A DNA stretch of 64,000 nt from an uncultured Gammaproteobacteria bacterium (lineage in GTDB: Bacteria > Pseudomonadota > Gammaproteobacteria > Pseudomonadales > Litorivicinaceae): the NCBI GenBank assembly GCA_913057215.1, contig CAJXNQ010000001.1:89236-153235 (forward strand), written 5' to 3'. The translations under genes were made by a program, and so were the position numbers. Shown here piece by piece: positions 1 to 9,253 of the stretch; position 1 is the first letter of the stretch, and the number at the start of each line of letters is the position of its first letter. The notes beneath the pieces are model-generated. The model did no database searches. It had not been told where the DNA came from and was given only the letters and a program-made list of their open reading frames with translations.

Positions 1-994
1 TCGTTGATGCGATGCTGGCATCACGTTTTTTCTGCATGACGCCCATCGCCGATGCGAGCAACGTCCCACCAACACACCAGGCGACTGCATTCATTTTCTT
101 TTCACCTGTGATCTCTTTGACCACGCGGTTCGCTTCCAAAAGACCATCGGCGACATAGTCATCCCAGCCGATATCTTTATATTCAGGCGTTGGATTGGCC
201 CAAGAAATCAAGAACACGGTATTACCTTGATCGACACACCATTTCACAAAAGAGTTCTGAGGTTGCAAATCCAAGATGTAAAACTTGTTGATGCAGGGTG
301 GAATGATCAGTAATGGCCGCTTGTGCACGGTTTCAGTGGAGGGCGCATATTGAATGAGCTCGAACAGATGATTTCGAAAAACCACGGCGCCTTCGGTGAC
401 ACCAATATTCTCACCCAGTGTAAATGCGGCCTCATCGGTCATGGTGATCCGGCCTTTGTCCAGATCAGTCAACATGTTTTGAAAGCCATCCATCAGGCTT
501 TGGCCTTGTGTGTCAACCGCCTCTTTGAGGACATCGGGATTCAAAGCGGCAAAGTTCGTTGGACTCATCGCATCGATAAAGTACTGGGTGTAGAACTTCA
601 GTTTTTCTTTATCCGAGCCTTCCACTGGAATGGCATCTGTGGACTTACTCAGGACATCGGCAGTTAACAGATAGGACTGCTTTATAAAATCAAAGACTGG
701 CAGATTGGACCACTCGTCTGAGTCGAAGCGACGGTCTTTGGGGGGCTCAAACTGCATGGTTCCAGTCATCAGGTTGGTCCACAATGTGAATTGGTCCTGC
801 TGATACTTGGAGATCATGTCGAACCAACCTTGCGGATTGGTCCAAGGCTGCATCACCAGCTCAGTCCAAACATTGGTCAGATTATGAACAATTTCTGCAG
901 TATCCTCTGAGCGCATCATGCCTTGCAGCAGTTTCTTGCTCTCTGCGTTCATGGATTCAATGAGTTGTGCTGGTGGCTGTTGCGATTCTGTCAT
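1..994 (-). CDS. phaC: Class I poly(3-hydroxyalkanoate) synthase PhaC, C-terminus cut by window edge
   Basis: Polymerises 3-hydroxyacyl-CoA into polyhydroxyalkanoate at the storage-granule surface. Reading starts at an ATG at 994-992 and stays open to the window edge, so about 331 N-terminal residues are present and the end of the alpha/beta-hydrolase domain is missing. The synthase N-domain is recognisable, for example the WTNLMTGT stretch and a conserved block near PPCINKFYILDLQPQNSFV. The lipase-like nucleophile box reads A-W-C-V-G-G-T close to the edge; the family usually has G-x-C-x-G-G, so the first Gly is Ala here. phaB lies just upstream on the same strand, as expected of a PHA biosynthesis locus. 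A hairpin with a T-run separates the two, so phaC may be partly uncoupled from phaB. Confidence 0.93.
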   Translation of the reverse strand, partial: MTESQQPPAQLIESMNAESKKLLQGMMRSEDTAEIVHNLTNVWTELVMQPWTNPQGWFDMISKYQQDQFTLWTNLMTGTMQFEPPKDRRFDSDEWSNLPVFDFIKQSYLLTADVLSKSTDAIPVEGSDKEKLKFYTQYFIDAMSPTNFAALNPDVLKEAVDTQGQSLMDGFQNMLTDLDKGRITMTDEAAFTLGENIGVTEGAVVFRNHLFELIQYAPSTETVHKRPLLIIPPCINKFYILDLQPQNSFVKWCVDQGNTVFLISWANPTPEYKDIGWDDYVADGLLEANRVVKEITGEKKMNAVAWCVGGTLLASAMGVMQKKRDASIAST

Positions 995-1051
995 CACGTC
1001 CCTGTCCTCTTGAGCTAATCGTACACAGTCTATTGTGCATTGCAAAAAATG

Positions 1052-1074
1052 AAAAGCCGCGTTGGCTGCGGCTT
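1052..1074 (-). terminator. Rho-independent terminator after phaB
   Basis: On the minus strand a 7-bp stem (AAGCCGC / GCGGCTT, plus-strand 1054-1060 and 1068-1074) with a 7-nt loop is followed by TTTTCATTTTTT. It sits between phaB and phaC, about 60 nt before the phaC start. It probably attenuates read-through, with phaC also served by its own promoter. Confidence 0.6.
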
Positions 1075-1098
1075 GTTCAGTGCATGGCCTTTTTGAAT

Positions 1099-1845
1099 CT
1101 AGTACATGTGCTGGCCGCCATTAATCGCGAGATTTGACCCAGTCACAAATGCCGCTCGCTCTGAGGCAAGGAAGGCGACTGCGTAGGCGATCTCATCTGG
1201 ATTCCCGAGTCGTCCAACAGGAATGGTTGATGCAATCTTATCGAGGATGTCATCCCCAATGGCTGCAACCATGGATGTCATGATGTAGCCCGGGCTGATG
1301 GTATTGACCGTCACGCCCTTCGCGGCAACCTCTTGCGCCAGGGACTTTGTGAAGCCGTGCATACCGGCTTTGGCAGCTGCATAGTTTGCTTGACCAAACT
1401 GTCCTTTTTGCCCGTTCACCGAACTGATGTTGATCACGCGGCCCCACTTTTCCTCGAGCATTCCATTGATGACCAAGCGCGTCATGTTAAAGACTGATCT
1501 CAAGTTGGCGTGCATCACTTGATCCCACTGCTCGAGAGTCATTTTGCGAAACGTCGAATCGCGCGTGATCCCCGCATTGTTGACCAGGCAGTGGATATTT
1601 CCATATTTCGAGACGATCCCATCAACGCATTGGCGCGACGACTCGGGTTCAGACACATCGCCATAGGCAATGTCAAAGTCATAGCCTGCCTCTTTTTGTT
1701 CTGCTTGCCAGCCCTTCGCTTTGTCGTGATTGCCGCCTGAGTTGTACCCGGCCACCACCTGAAACCCTTGAGTGTGTAGCTCGCGACAGATGGCCGTGCC
1801 AATCCCGCCGGTCCCGCCTGTGACTAATGCAATCCGTTGTGACAT
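1099..1845 (-). CDS. phaB: Acetoacetyl-CoA reductase PhaB (SDR family)
   Basis: NADPH-dependent reduction of acetoacetyl-CoA to (R)-3-hydroxybutyryl-CoA, the monomer for the adjacent synthase. The 248-residue length is typical of the family. The short-chain dehydrogenase signature is complete: a nucleotide-binding TGGTGGIG near residue 10, NNAG near 90, catalytic Ser in NISSVNG, and the YxxxK pair in ANYAAAKAG. The C-terminal GG-x-H-M-Y ending is characteristic of PhaB. It is transcribed ahead of phaC and diverges from tusA, with about 60 nt between them for both promoters. Confidence 0.93.
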   Translation of the reverse strand: MSQRIALVTGGTGGIGTAICRELHTQGFQVVAGYNSGGNHDKAKGWQAEQKEAGYDFDIAYGDVSEPESSRQCVDGIVSKYGNIHCLVNNAGITRDSTFRKMTLEQWDQVMHANLRSVFNMTRLVINGMLEEKWGRVINISSVNGQKGQFGQANYAAAKAGMHGFTKSLAQEVAAKGVTVNTISPGYIMTSMVAAIGDDILDKIASTIPVGRLGNPDEIAYAVAFLASERAAFVTGSNLAINGGQHMY

Positions 1846-1908
1846 GGTGAACTCCAGTAATTATGGTCTTAGATCGTTATCATTAGACGCATAAACCTTG
1901 AGGATGCA

Positions 1909-2178
1909 ATGATGATTCCACCAAATGATCCCACTCCATTAGTCGCAGACGAAGTCGATGCCCGAGGTTTGAAATGTCCAGAACCTGTGATGATGCTGCG
2001 AAATGCACTACGCCAAGTCGATGACGATGCCGTGGTGAAGCTCGTGGCAACGGACCCTTCAACGCAGCGCGATATTCCCACCATGTGTCGGTTTATGCGT
2101 CACCGACTTGTCTCTGAGTTTGCGGAAGAGGGCCTGTTTATCTTTCTTGTTCAAGCGCGTGGGGACAGGTCGCATTGA
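1909..2178 (+). CDS. tusA: Sulfurtransferase TusA
   Basis: Small cytoplasmic sulfur carrier that accepts persulfide sulfur from a cysteine desulfurase (IscS in E. coli) and passes it on, classically for tRNA 2-thiouridine synthesis. At 89 residues it is slightly longer than the E. coli protein (81). The diagnostic block D-A-R-G-L-K-C-P-E-P carries the persulfide cysteine. A purine-rich GAGGA lies just before the ATG at 1909; a second ATG follows immediately. The 3' end overlaps the convergent DUF3080 lipoprotein gene by 28 nt. Confidence 0.93.
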   Translation: MMIPPNDPTPLVADEVDARGLKCPEPVMMLRNALRQVDDDAVVKLVATDPSTQRDIPTMCRFMRHRLVSEFAEEGLFIFLVQARGDRSH

Positions 2179-3161
2179 TTTAAGACGGCTTGCCATTGGT
2201 CAATATGCTGTTTGACCGATTGGTGAAAGGTGTCCAGCGTGCCCTGTTTGAGCGACAACAGGCGATCAAAGTCGAGGGTCGCTTGCAATGTCGGATTGCT
2301 TGCCAGTAGCGGCTCCCATAAGTATGTCAGTTGACTCAGAGCGCGCGTCGTTTGAGAGAGCTTGGGTTGAATCGCGTCGGTAAAATAACCTCGCACAAAG
2401 CCGTCAACGCGACGCCCCATCTCCGTCGGTGTGCCCATTGGGCAGAGGCTATTGCTGTCAATCGCCCGCTGTTGCATCGCATTGGCACGTTCAAGCCAGG
2501 CGATGGATTCCCGAACACTTCGACCGAGTGTGGCGTGGTGATGCGTTTTTCCCCACCGTTTTAGAGCCTCTTCGAAGGCAGATAATTTGTCATCGTCAGG
2601 GGCGCCTTCTTGGATCAGTGCGTTCAGTGCGATCGCCCGGATCGTTTGCAGTGCCTCTGTGTAGGTGGAGCTGCTTGCGGTTAACGTTGAATAGTCTGTT
2701 GATGCAGGCGTTCTTAATTGAGTGGCCTCTTCACCCACTAAGAGGACCTGTGTAAGTGCGATCTCAACGTCCTTGGATTTGGCATTGGTTGCCTCTTGGA
2801 ACCAGTCTGTTTCAGAAAACTGATCGGCGCAGAGATCCAATCCCTCTTGCACTGACCATTCGTACCAAAATCGCGTTGAGGCCCGCTTTTGGCGCCCGAG
2901 TGCGGAATTGCGCTCCGCGATCAAAGGAACCAATCCGCATTCGCCCAGCTTGAGCGCGTTGGCGAGGCCGATGCGCGCCTCACTCAATGCAGGGATGTCA
3001 AAGGCAGCCGGTACGCGCGGTGGTATGTTCGGCGATGTGACCTCTTGATTGAGGATTCGACCGACGCGTTCGAGCGCATCGAGACTTGGCGCGAAGGTAC
3101 TTTGCTGAGACTCACATCCCGTCAGAACCACAGATGAAATGATCAGGATACGTATCCACAT
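2151..3161 (-). CDS. DUF3080-family lipoprotein
   Basis: Predicted lipoprotein of unknown function. A very short signal sequence ends in the lipobox V-L-T-G-C at residue 16, so the mature protein should be lipidated and membrane-anchored in the periplasm. The rest (336 residues in all) is helical and matches what I recall of DUF3080 proteins of gammaproteobacteria, notably the C-G-L-V-P-L-I-A-E-R-N-S-A-L-G block. Because the lipobox is so close to the start, the start cannot be moved downstream, so its 50-nt overlap with the end of the upstream epmC is real and suggests translational coupling. Its 3' end overlaps tusA on the other strand. Confidence 0.75.
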   Translation of the reverse strand: MWIRILIISSVVLTGCESQQSTFAPSLDALERVGRILNQEVTSPNIPPRVPAAFDIPALSEARIGLANALKLGECGLVPLIAERNSALGRQKRASTRFWYEWSVQEGLDLCADQFSETDWFQEATNAKSKDVEIALTQVLLVGEEATQLRTPASTDYSTLTASSSTYTEALQTIRAIALNALIQEGAPDDDKLSAFEEALKRWGKTHHHATLGRSVRESIAWLERANAMQQRAIDSNSLCPMGTPTEMGRRVDGFVRGYFTDAIQPKLSQTTRALSQLTYLWEPLLASNPTLQATLDFDRLLSLKQGTLDTFHQSVKQHIDQWQAVLNQCDLSPRA

Positions 3162-3630
3162 AGGTTTGAAGTCCCGTTAATGCGTGCGCTGCCGTTGCCG
3201 GCGGCTGTGTATTCATTTCAATGTATGCTGATTCAAGTTTCTCAAGGAATGAGGGACTTGGGGGACGTCCTGAAAAGTCATCCAGACTGGGCTGGAACGC
3301 CAATCCAACAATGTCACAAAAACAGCGCTCAAGGCCCTGAGGGCGTGCTTCTACAGCCTCAAACTGAGTTTGCTCATCAGCACTTCGACCGGTTGGGAAA
3401 TACCAATATCCAAAATCATCAAGCATGCGACGCCTCGGTCCCGCCAGACAATAGTGGGACAGTTCATGCAACAGACTCCTCGCAAAGTCTTCGCGGTAAA
3501 AAAGGATTGCGGGATGCCCCTGACTTGGTGCTTTATAAAAAGGCTCGTCGGCACCACCGGCAAGTTGGAGCTCTGGAAAACACTCTTTAACTGCGGCTTC
3601 GATTGCGCGGGTCAGCGGGTTTGGCATCAA
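3112..3630 (-). CDS. epmC: Elongation factor P hydroxylase EpmC
   Basis: Hydroxylates the beta-lysylated lysine of translation elongation factor P, the last step of the EpmA/EpmB/EpmC modification. At 172 residues it is close to E. coli YfcM/EpmC (182). Recognised by the metal-binding H-E-L-S-H motif, the following D-F-G-Y-W-Y-F-P-x-G-R block, and F-E-x-V-E-A-R-P-Q. EF-P, EpmA and EpmB genes are not in this window. It is the first gene of a two-gene unit with the DUF3080 lipoprotein and diverges from the small membrane protein at 3646. Confidence 0.9.
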   Translation of the reverse strand: MMPNPLTRAIEAAVKECFPELQLAGGADEPFYKAPSQGHPAILFYREDFARSLLHELSHYCLAGPRRRMLDDFGYWYFPTGRSADEQTQFEAVEARPQGLERCFCDIVGLAFQPSLDDFSGRPPSPSFLEKLESAYIEMNTQPPATAAHALTGLQTYVDTYPDHFICGSDGM

Positions 3631-3645
3631 TAGTAAGGAATCGTA

Positions 3646-4125
3646 GTGGCTTGGCTGTGGATTGTACTGGGTTTAGGGGTGATTGTCGGCTCGATCAGCT
3701 GGTTATTGCCTTCACCGGCGGAGCGGGTCCAGGCCAGTCGTCGCTCAGAGGCGCTTTCGATGGGTTTAAAAATTCAGCAGGTGGCCTTGGATGACTGGGC
3801 GCGTGAACGCCTCGAGCGAGCGCATGTCATTCAGTACAAGCTGTTTTGTGATCATCGCGTTCGGTCTTTTACGCTGTGGCATGTTCCAGGTCGGACCGAG
3901 CCATGGGCATCGCCACCAGCGAGCAAGAGTTGGGATTTGATTGAGGGTGCTCTGTCGGCAGTTCTTCAAAGATTGCCGGCGGATGTTCAGGGCCTGGGTG
4001 CTCAGAACGGCTTTATTTGGCTTGCGATTGATGACGCATCAACCTCGCTGAATGCGCCGGAAATTGAAGCAGTATTACGCGAAATTGCCATCGCGCTCGG
4101 GGATCATACGCATCAGACAATTTGA
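3646..4125 (+). CDS. Hypothetical membrane-anchored protein upstream of topA
   Basis: Not assigned to a named family. A single hydrophobic segment at residues 3-20 is followed by a Pro-Ser-Pro turn and a basic stretch, then a soluble domain of about 130 residues. This predicts an N-terminal anchor with a cytoplasmic domain. It starts with GTG, preceded by TAAGGAA. It precedes topA by about 110 nt on the same strand. The ORF is convincing from its ribosome site, codon use and fit between genes, but the function is unknown. Confidence 0.65.
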   Translation: MAWLWIVLGLGVIVGSISWLLPSPAERVQASRRSEALSMGLKIQQVALDDWARERLERAHVIQYKLFCDHRVRSFTLWHVPGRTEPWASPPASKSWDLIEGALSAVLQRLPADVQGLGAQNGFIWLAIDDASTSLNAPEIEAVLREIAIALGDHTHQTI

Positions 4126-4238
4126 AATCGCGGACTGTTCATACGACAAATAAAATACGAAGTGCTTGCATCCGAGGATCATTTGCTTTTTCAATGCAGG
4201 CCTTCGAATCAACCACCACATGACTTGTAAGAGGGCGC

Positions 4239-6800
4239 ATGGTTTCACTTGTAATTGTTGAGTCACCTGCAAAAGCGAAGACGATCAACAAATATTTGGG
4301 CAACGATTTCATTGTGAAATCGAGCGTGGGACACATCCGCGATTTGCCGACCTCGGGGTCTGGAACGAAAGAGCGGGCGACTCCGGATGCCTCCTTGTCG
4401 AAAGAGGAAAAGGCGCAGCGTCAATTGATTCGACGTATGGGAATCGACCCAGAGCACGGCTGGCAGGCGCACTATGAGATTTTGCCGGGCAAAGAGAAAG
4501 TGGTCGCAGAGCTTAAAAAGCTCGCAGCCAAAGCAGAGCGCGTGTTTCTTGCCACGGATTTGGATCGCGAGGGGGAAGCGATTGCCTGGCACCTACAAGA
4601 AACCATCGGTGGCGATCCGAGCAAATATCAACGGGTCACTTTTTCTGAGATCACCAAGTCTGCGATTCAGGCAGCCTTTGCCAAACCTTCACAGGTCAAT
4701 GTCGATCGCGTCAATGCACAGCAAGCGCGGCGATTCCTCGATCGGGTGGTGGGCTACATGGTGTCGCCTTTACTCTGGGCGAAGATTGCCCGCGGGCTGA
4801 GCGCAGGTCGAGTTCAGTCGGTGGCTGTCCGCTTGGTTGTTGAGCGTGAGCGTGCGATCCGAGCCTTTGTCCCTGAGGAGTATTGGGAGATCTTTGCTGA
4901 TCTCTCGCACGCCCAGGGTGCGGCCCGGTTTCAGATTGTCGAGTGTGACGGCAAACCCTTTAAACCGACGCGGGAAGCCGACGCGACAGTTGCGACCCAA
5001 GCGCTAGAACGGGCCCAATTCCAAGTGGCTGAGCGCGAGAGTAAACCCGGTAAAACGCGTCCCCCAGCACCCTTTATTACCTCAACGTTGCAGCAGGCAG
5101 CCAGCCAGCGACTCGGGTTTGGGGTGAAAAAGACCATGACGCTCGCACAGCGTCTGTATGAGGCTGGCCTGATCACGTACATGCGGACCGACTCGACCTA
5201 TCTCTCCAACGATGCCATTGGTTCAGTTAGGGGATTGATTGAGAAGACGTTTGAGCCGAAATATCTGCCGGAAAAACCGAACTTTTATTCGTCGCGTGAA
5301 AATGCCCAAGAGGCACACGAAGCGATTCGGCCATCCGATGTGACCAAACGCGCCGAGCACCTCTCTCAGGTTGAGCGAGACGCGCAACGACTCTATGAGT
5401 TGATCTGGCGCCAATTTGTGGCCTGTCAAATGACGCCTGCGGAATACTTAACCACCACGGTCAAGGTGGATGCTGCTGGCTATAGGCTGAGGGCGCGCGG
5501 TAAGGTCACCACGTTCCCTGGGTATCAGGCGATTCTACCGCCAGGTGGCAAAGGGGACGATGCCGCTGAGTTACCCGACGTCCAAGTCGGTGATGTGATG
5601 TCACTTGACGCACTGGATCCTCAACAAAAATTTACCTCGCCACCGGCTCGATTTAATGAGGCCTCACTGGTTCGCGAATTGGAAAAGCAAGGCATTGGGC
5701 GGCCCTCGACGTATGCAGCCATCATCTCAACTATTCAGGATCGAGGATATGTTGAGATGGAGGGGCGACGCCTGTTCGCGACCAAGATGGGTGAAATCGT
5801 CACGGATCGATTGGCTGAAAATTTCAGCGATCTCATGAGTTATGACTTCACCGCCGGGATGGAAGACTCACTTGACGATGTTGCTGAGGGACGGAAAGAC
5901 TGGATTCGTCTACTCGATGAATTCTATCAAGAGTTTAAAGGCAAGCTTGATCATGCGGCGAGTGCAGAGGGCATGCGGCCCAACACCCCGACTGAGACAG
6001 ATATCCCCTGTCCGACGTGCCAGCGTCCGATGATGATCCGCACCGCAACAACAGGAGTGTTTTTGGGGTGTTCTGGCTATCAGCTTCCGCCAAAGGAGCG
6101 CTGTAAGACCACCATCAATCTGATTCCTGGCGATGAAGCCATTGCCGAGGGTGAAGAGGCTGAGACTCAAGCATTGATGGATAAAGCCCGCTGTCCACTG
6201 TGCCAGACGGCGATGGACTCCTATCTCATTGATGAGGGGCGGAAGTTACATGTGTGCGGCAACAATCCCGACTGTCAGGGCTACACCATCGAACAAGGAC
6301 AATACAAGATCAAAGGCTATGACGGGCCGGTGATCGAATGCGATAAATGTGCCTCTGAGATGCAGTTACGCACCGGGCGATTTGGGAAGTTTTTTGGATG
6401 CACCAATGCCGAGTGCAAAAATACACGGAAGCTTCTGAAAAATGGGCAGCCTGCGCCACCGAAGATGGATCCGATCCCGATGCCTTGGTTGAAGTGTCAG
6501 AAGGTCGAGGACACCTATGTGATGCGCGATGGAGCCAGTGGATTGTTTCTAGCGGCCAGCGGGTTTCCGAAAAATCGTGAGACACGAGCTCCGTTGGTGT
6601 CTGAGGTCATCTCAGTCAAAGACCAATTGGATCCGAAGTATCACTTTTTACTCTCAGCACCGACAGAGGATCCCGATGGAAACCCAGCGCAGGTTCGGTT
6701 TTCACGGAAACTGAATGCGCAGTACGTGATGAGTGAGGTCGATGGTAAAGCGACTAAGTGGAAGCTTTATTACACCAACGGGCGTTGGTTGAGCGACTGA
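4239..6800 (+). CDS. topA: DNA topoisomerase I (type IA)
   Basis: Relaxes negative supercoils by transient cleavage of one DNA strand. At 853 residues it is near E. coli TopA (865). The TOPRIM domain opens with V-I-V-E-S-P-A-K-A (Glu8) and carries D-L-D-R-E-G near 107-112. The catalytic tyrosine is about Tyr314 in L-I-T-Y-M-R-T-D-S. Three C-terminal four-cysteine zinc ribbons follow (C-P-T-C, C-P-L-C and C-D-K-C begin them), then a basic tail. The TGA stop overlaps the ATG of the next gene by one base, implying coupled translation. Confidence 0.97.
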   Translation: MVSLVIVESPAKAKTINKYLGNDFIVKSSVGHIRDLPTSGSGTKERATPDASLSKEEKAQRQLIRRMGIDPEHGWQAHYEILPGKEKVVAELKKLAAKAERVFLATDLDREGEAIAWHLQETIGGDPSKYQRVTFSEITKSAIQAAFAKPSQVNVDRVNAQQARRFLDRVVGYMVSPLLWAKIARGLSAGRVQSVAVRLVVERERAIRAFVPEEYWEIFADLSHAQGAARFQIVECDGKPFKPTREADATVATQALERAQFQVAERESKPGKTRPPAPFITSTLQQAASQRLGFGVKKTMTLAQRLYEAGLITYMRTDSTYLSNDAIGSVRGLIEKTFEPKYLPEKPNFYSSRENAQEAHEAIRPSDVTKRAEHLSQVERDAQRLYELIWRQFVACQMTPAEYLTTTVKVDAAGYRLRARGKVTTFPGYQAILPPGGKGDDAAELPDVQVGDVMSLDALDPQQKFTSPPARFNEASLVRELEKQGIGRPSTYAAIISTIQDRGYVEMEGRRLFATKMGEIVTDRLAENFSDLMSYDFTAGMEDSLDDVAEGRKDWIRLLDEFYQEFKGKLDHAASAEGMRPNTPTETDIPCPTCQRPMMIRTATTGVFLGCSGYQLPPKERCKTTINLIPGDEAIAEGEEAETQALMDKARCPLCQTAMDSYLIDEGRKLHVCGNNPDCQGYTIEQGQYKIKGYDGPVIECDKCASEMQLRTGRFGKFFGCTNAECKNTRKLLKNGQPAPPKMDPIPMPWLKCQKVEDTYVMRDGASGLFLAASGFPKNRETRAPLVSEVISVKDQLDPKYHFLLSAPTEDPDGNPAQVRFSRKLNAQYVMSEVDGKATKWKLYYTNGRWLSD

Positions 6801-7282
6801 TGCGACCGGTTCGAACGCGTCGTCGTGCGTTGGAGGCCTTGGCCAAAACCAAAGCGCTTGTCAGTGTTGAGAGCAAAACCCGGGTTGAGGCACATGCGCT
6901 GAGCGAAGCCGTGCTCCACCAAATCCATGCCACCTGGCTTGCACTGATCCGTCAAGCCGGGGACGCCCATGGGCTTAAGCCCGAGTTGATTGAATCGCTT
7001 GAGGATTTGAATCGTCAACTGACCGATCGTGGATTGCCCTCTGCGGAAGCTGATGCACTGACGCGCCTGGCCAACGATCGAGCGGATTGGGTATATCATT
7101 TTTTGGAGCGATACCGCGCAATCTGTTGTCCGCCAGAGGCCACTCAGTCGACGCACCCTGATGCCATTCCATTGAACGATCAGTCTGAGATCGAAGCAAT
7201 CGCCCAAGCACGTTATCGCCCCTGGGTCGATGCGCTGAGTGACTTGGTTGAGTCGTATCAAACCCGCTTTGATGAATCTTAA
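6800..7282 (+). CDS. DUF6586-family protein
   Basis: Predicted 160-residue, mostly helical, cytoplasmic protein of unknown function. I place the start at the ATG overlapping the topA stop (TGATG); an in-frame start at 6758 would lie inside topA. Proteins of this type sit between topA and lexA in Pseudomonas, and that synteny is the main basis of the name. The gene is convergent with lexA, only 8 nt apart. Confidence 0.7.
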   Translation: MRPVRTRRRALEALAKTKALVSVESKTRVEAHALSEAVLHQIHATWLALIRQAGDAHGLKPELIESLEDLNRQLTDRGLPSAEADALTRLANDRADWVYHFLERYRAICCPPEATQSTHPDAIPLNDQSEIEAIAQARYRPWVDALSDLVESYQTRFDES

Positions 7283-7290
7283 ACGCGTGT

Positions 7291-7914
7291 TTAGAGGTCA
7301 GTCCGGATGACTCCAACTGCATGTCCTTCAATGAAAAAATCATCTCCAGGTCGGACCTCGATCGGGGCGTAAGCTGGGTTTTCAGCGATCAAACGGCATT
7401 GATCGCCAGTGGTCTCCAAGCGTTTGACCGTGACATCACCCTCAAGTCGAGCCACAACAACATCACCGGATTGCGCAGTTTCGGACTTTTTAACGGCCAA
7501 TAGATCACCATCGAGTATTCCGACCCCCATCATGGAATCGCCTTGCACGCGTAACAAATAATCCGGCTTATCTGGAAACAGCTCGGCTTGCACAGGCACC
7601 GTTTTCTCAACATGAGCAATGGAATCAATCGGTGCCCCGGCTGCCACCTTACCAATCACAGGGAGTCCGGTCTCATCACTCGGTTGATCGTCTGGTGGGA
7701 TCAGACACTGGATGCCACGACTTGCGCCGCCCTGCAGACGGATCGCACCACGTCGCTCCAATGCACGAAGGTGCGATTCAGCTGCGTTGACGGAGCGAAA
7801 TCCCAGCGTATCGGCGATTTCAGCACGGGTTGGCGGGCGCCCGTCCTGGCGCAGGGCCTCCTGGATGACATCCAAGACGCGTTGTTGTGCTTTGGTGAGT
7901 CGTATCTCTTCCAT
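7291..7914 (-). CDS. lexA: SOS repressor LexA
   Basis: Represses DNA-damage genes and cleaves itself when stimulated by RecA-ssDNA. Winged-helix N-domain with E-I-R-L-T-K-A-Q-Q and P-T-R-A-E-I-A; cleavage site A-G in V-A-A-G-A-P; catalytic Ser in G-D-S-M-M-G and Lys in A-V-K-K-S. I chose the ATG at 7914-7912, giving 207 residues with the usual M-E-E-I-R-L-T-K start. A TTG at 7944 would add ten atypical residues. The ATG abuts the gene's own LexA box, and no Shine-Dalgarno sequence is visible, so the message may be leaderless. Confidence 0.95.
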   Translation of the reverse strand: MEEIRLTKAQQRVLDVIQEALRQDGRPPTRAEIADTLGFRSVNAAESHLRALERRGAIRLQGGASRGIQCLIPPDDQPSDETGLPVIGKVAAGAPIDSIAHVEKTVPVQAELFPDKPDYLLRVQGDSMMGVGILDGDLLAVKKSETAQSGDVVVARLEGDVTVKRLETTGDQCRLIAENPAYAPIEVRPGDDFFIEGHAVGVIRTDL

Positions 7915-7933
7915 ACTGGATAAATTACCAGTA
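7914..7933 (-). promoter_or_regulatory. LexA (SOS) box at the lexA start
   Basis: Palindrome TACTGG-N8-CCAGTA, fitting the gammaproteobacterial SOS consensus of CTG-N10-CAG flanked by TA. Its final base pair is the A of the chosen lexA ATG. A plausible minus-strand -10 (TAATTT) lies inside it and a TTCACA -35 lies 17 nt upstream. Binding would block RNA polymerase directly, giving autorepression. Confidence 0.85.
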
Positions 7934-7950
7934 TCTGGAGTCAATGTGAA

Positions 7951-8859
7951 TCAATTTAGGATGAAATGTTCCAATAACGCTTTTTGCGCATGTAACCGAT
8001 TCCCGGCCTGTTCCCACACATGGCGGGTGCGCGGATCGTGAAAGAGTCCGTGGCTGATTTCTTCGCCTTGATGCGCGGGCAAGCAGTGGAGGAAGCAGAC
8101 ATTGTCAGCGGCCTTATCAAGGAGTGACGCAGTGACCTGATAGTGTGCAAAATCCTGTTTGCGTCTCGCCTGCTCTGCTTCTTGGCCCATGCTGGCCCAG
8201 ACATCTGTTGTGACAACCTGAGCCTGTTCGACGGCGCGGGCCGGATCTGGCTCAAAGTGCACCTGACCCCTGCCAAGCTTCACCCACTCTGGATCTGGTG
8301 CGTATCCATCTGGATGCGACACGGTCAGGTTAAACCCAAAGATGCCGGCGGCTTCGCAATAGGTTTGACACATATTGTTGCCATCACCGATCCAAACCAC
8401 CTTGAGATCTTCAAGGTGCCCAAATTCCGCACGAATCGCTTGTAGGTCAGCGAGAAGTTGGCAGGGATGGCAGCTGTCTGACAGGCCATTGATGACTGGA
8501 ATCGAGGACGCCTGACTGAAGTCGATCAGCTTTTGATGGTGATCGGTGCGAATCATGACCGCGCTGACCATCTGTGAGAGCACGCGTGCTGTATCTTCAA
8601 GCGGTTCACCGCGGCCAAGTTGGCTGTCATTGGGTGACAAGAAGATCGCGGAACCGCCGAGCTGATTCATGCCGGCTTCAAAGCTCACGCGCGTTCGGGT
8701 TGATGATTTTTCAAAGATCATCGCCAGCACGTGGCGGCTCAGTGTATCGAGTCGGTCTCCGCGTTGATGTGCTTCTTTGAGGACGCGTGCGCGGTCGAGC
8801 ACTTTAAAATGATGCTCGACGGACAAATCATTCAACGTAAGAAAATGTGAGGTCGCCAT
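7951..8859 (-). CDS. argF: Ornithine carbamoyltransferase
   Basis: Joins carbamoyl phosphate to ornithine to give citrulline in arginine synthesis. 302 residues from the ATG at 8859, which gives the usual M-A-T-x-H-F-L start; an in-frame extension to 8904 has no family support. Signature motifs: carbamoyl-phosphate loop S-S-T-R-T-R near 55, the H-P-C-Q region, and H-C-L-P-A-H near the C-terminus. It diverges from grxD, whose start is 67 nt away. No arginine-operator-like site was identified. Confidence 0.95.
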   Translation of the reverse strand: MATSHFLTLNDLSVEHHFKVLDRARVLKEAHQRGDRLDTLSRHVLAMIFEKSSTRTRVSFEAGMNQLGGSAIFLSPNDSQLGRGEPLEDTARVLSQMVSAVMIRTDHHQKLIDFSQASSIPVINGLSDSCHPCQLLADLQAIRAEFGHLEDLKVVWIGDGNNMCQTYCEAAGIFGFNLTVSHPDGYAPDPEWVKLGRGQVHFEPDPARAVEQAQVVTTDVWASMGQEAEQARRKQDFAHYQVTASLLDKAADNVCFLHCLPAHQGEEISHGLFHDPRTRHVWEQAGNRLHAQKALLEHFILN

Positions 8860-8926
8860 ACCCGTATCCCGGAAAAGCGGCCTAGTGTAGCATTGCAATG
8901 TCACCCAAGCGAGTTATGAGGAGCGT

Positions 8927-9253
8927 ATGAGCACTCTCGAAACGATCAAAAGCCAGATCTCTGAAAACCCCGTGCTGTTATACATGAAGGGTACCCCGGA
9001 CCAGCCACAGTGTGGGTTTTCATCCCAGACCGTTCAGGCGTTGATGGCGTGCGGACGGCCGTTTTCATTTGTAAATATTCTGGAGCATCCAGACATCCGT
9101 GCAGAACTTCCAAAATACGCGGAGTGGCCAACCTTCCCTCAATTGTGGATCAATGGAGAATTGGTCGGTGGATGTGACATCGTGCTTGAAATGTACCAGT
9201 CCGGCGAACTCAAGCCGATGGTGGAAGAGGCGTCGCCCGAAGCTTCTGAGTAA
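8927..9253 (+). CDS. grxD: Monothiol glutaredoxin GrxD
   Basis: Monothiol glutaredoxin that carries or transfers [2Fe-2S] clusters. 108 residues with the C-G-F-S active site near residue 29, the W-P-T-F-P-Q-L-W-I strand with cis-Pro, and G-G-C-D-I that closes the glutathione site. A GAGGAG precedes the ATG. The 3' end overlaps the convergent histidine kinase gene by 44 nt. Confidence 0.95.
   Translation: MSTLETIKSQISENPVLLYMKGTPDQPQCGFSSQTVQALMACGRPFSFVNILEHPDIRAELPKYAEWPTFPQLWINGELVGGCDIVLEMYQSGELKPMVEEASPEASE

Noticed and set aside
323..667. 114-codon plus-strand ORF opposite phaC
   Set aside because: Antisense to clearly conserved PhaC coding sequence; no family resemblance.
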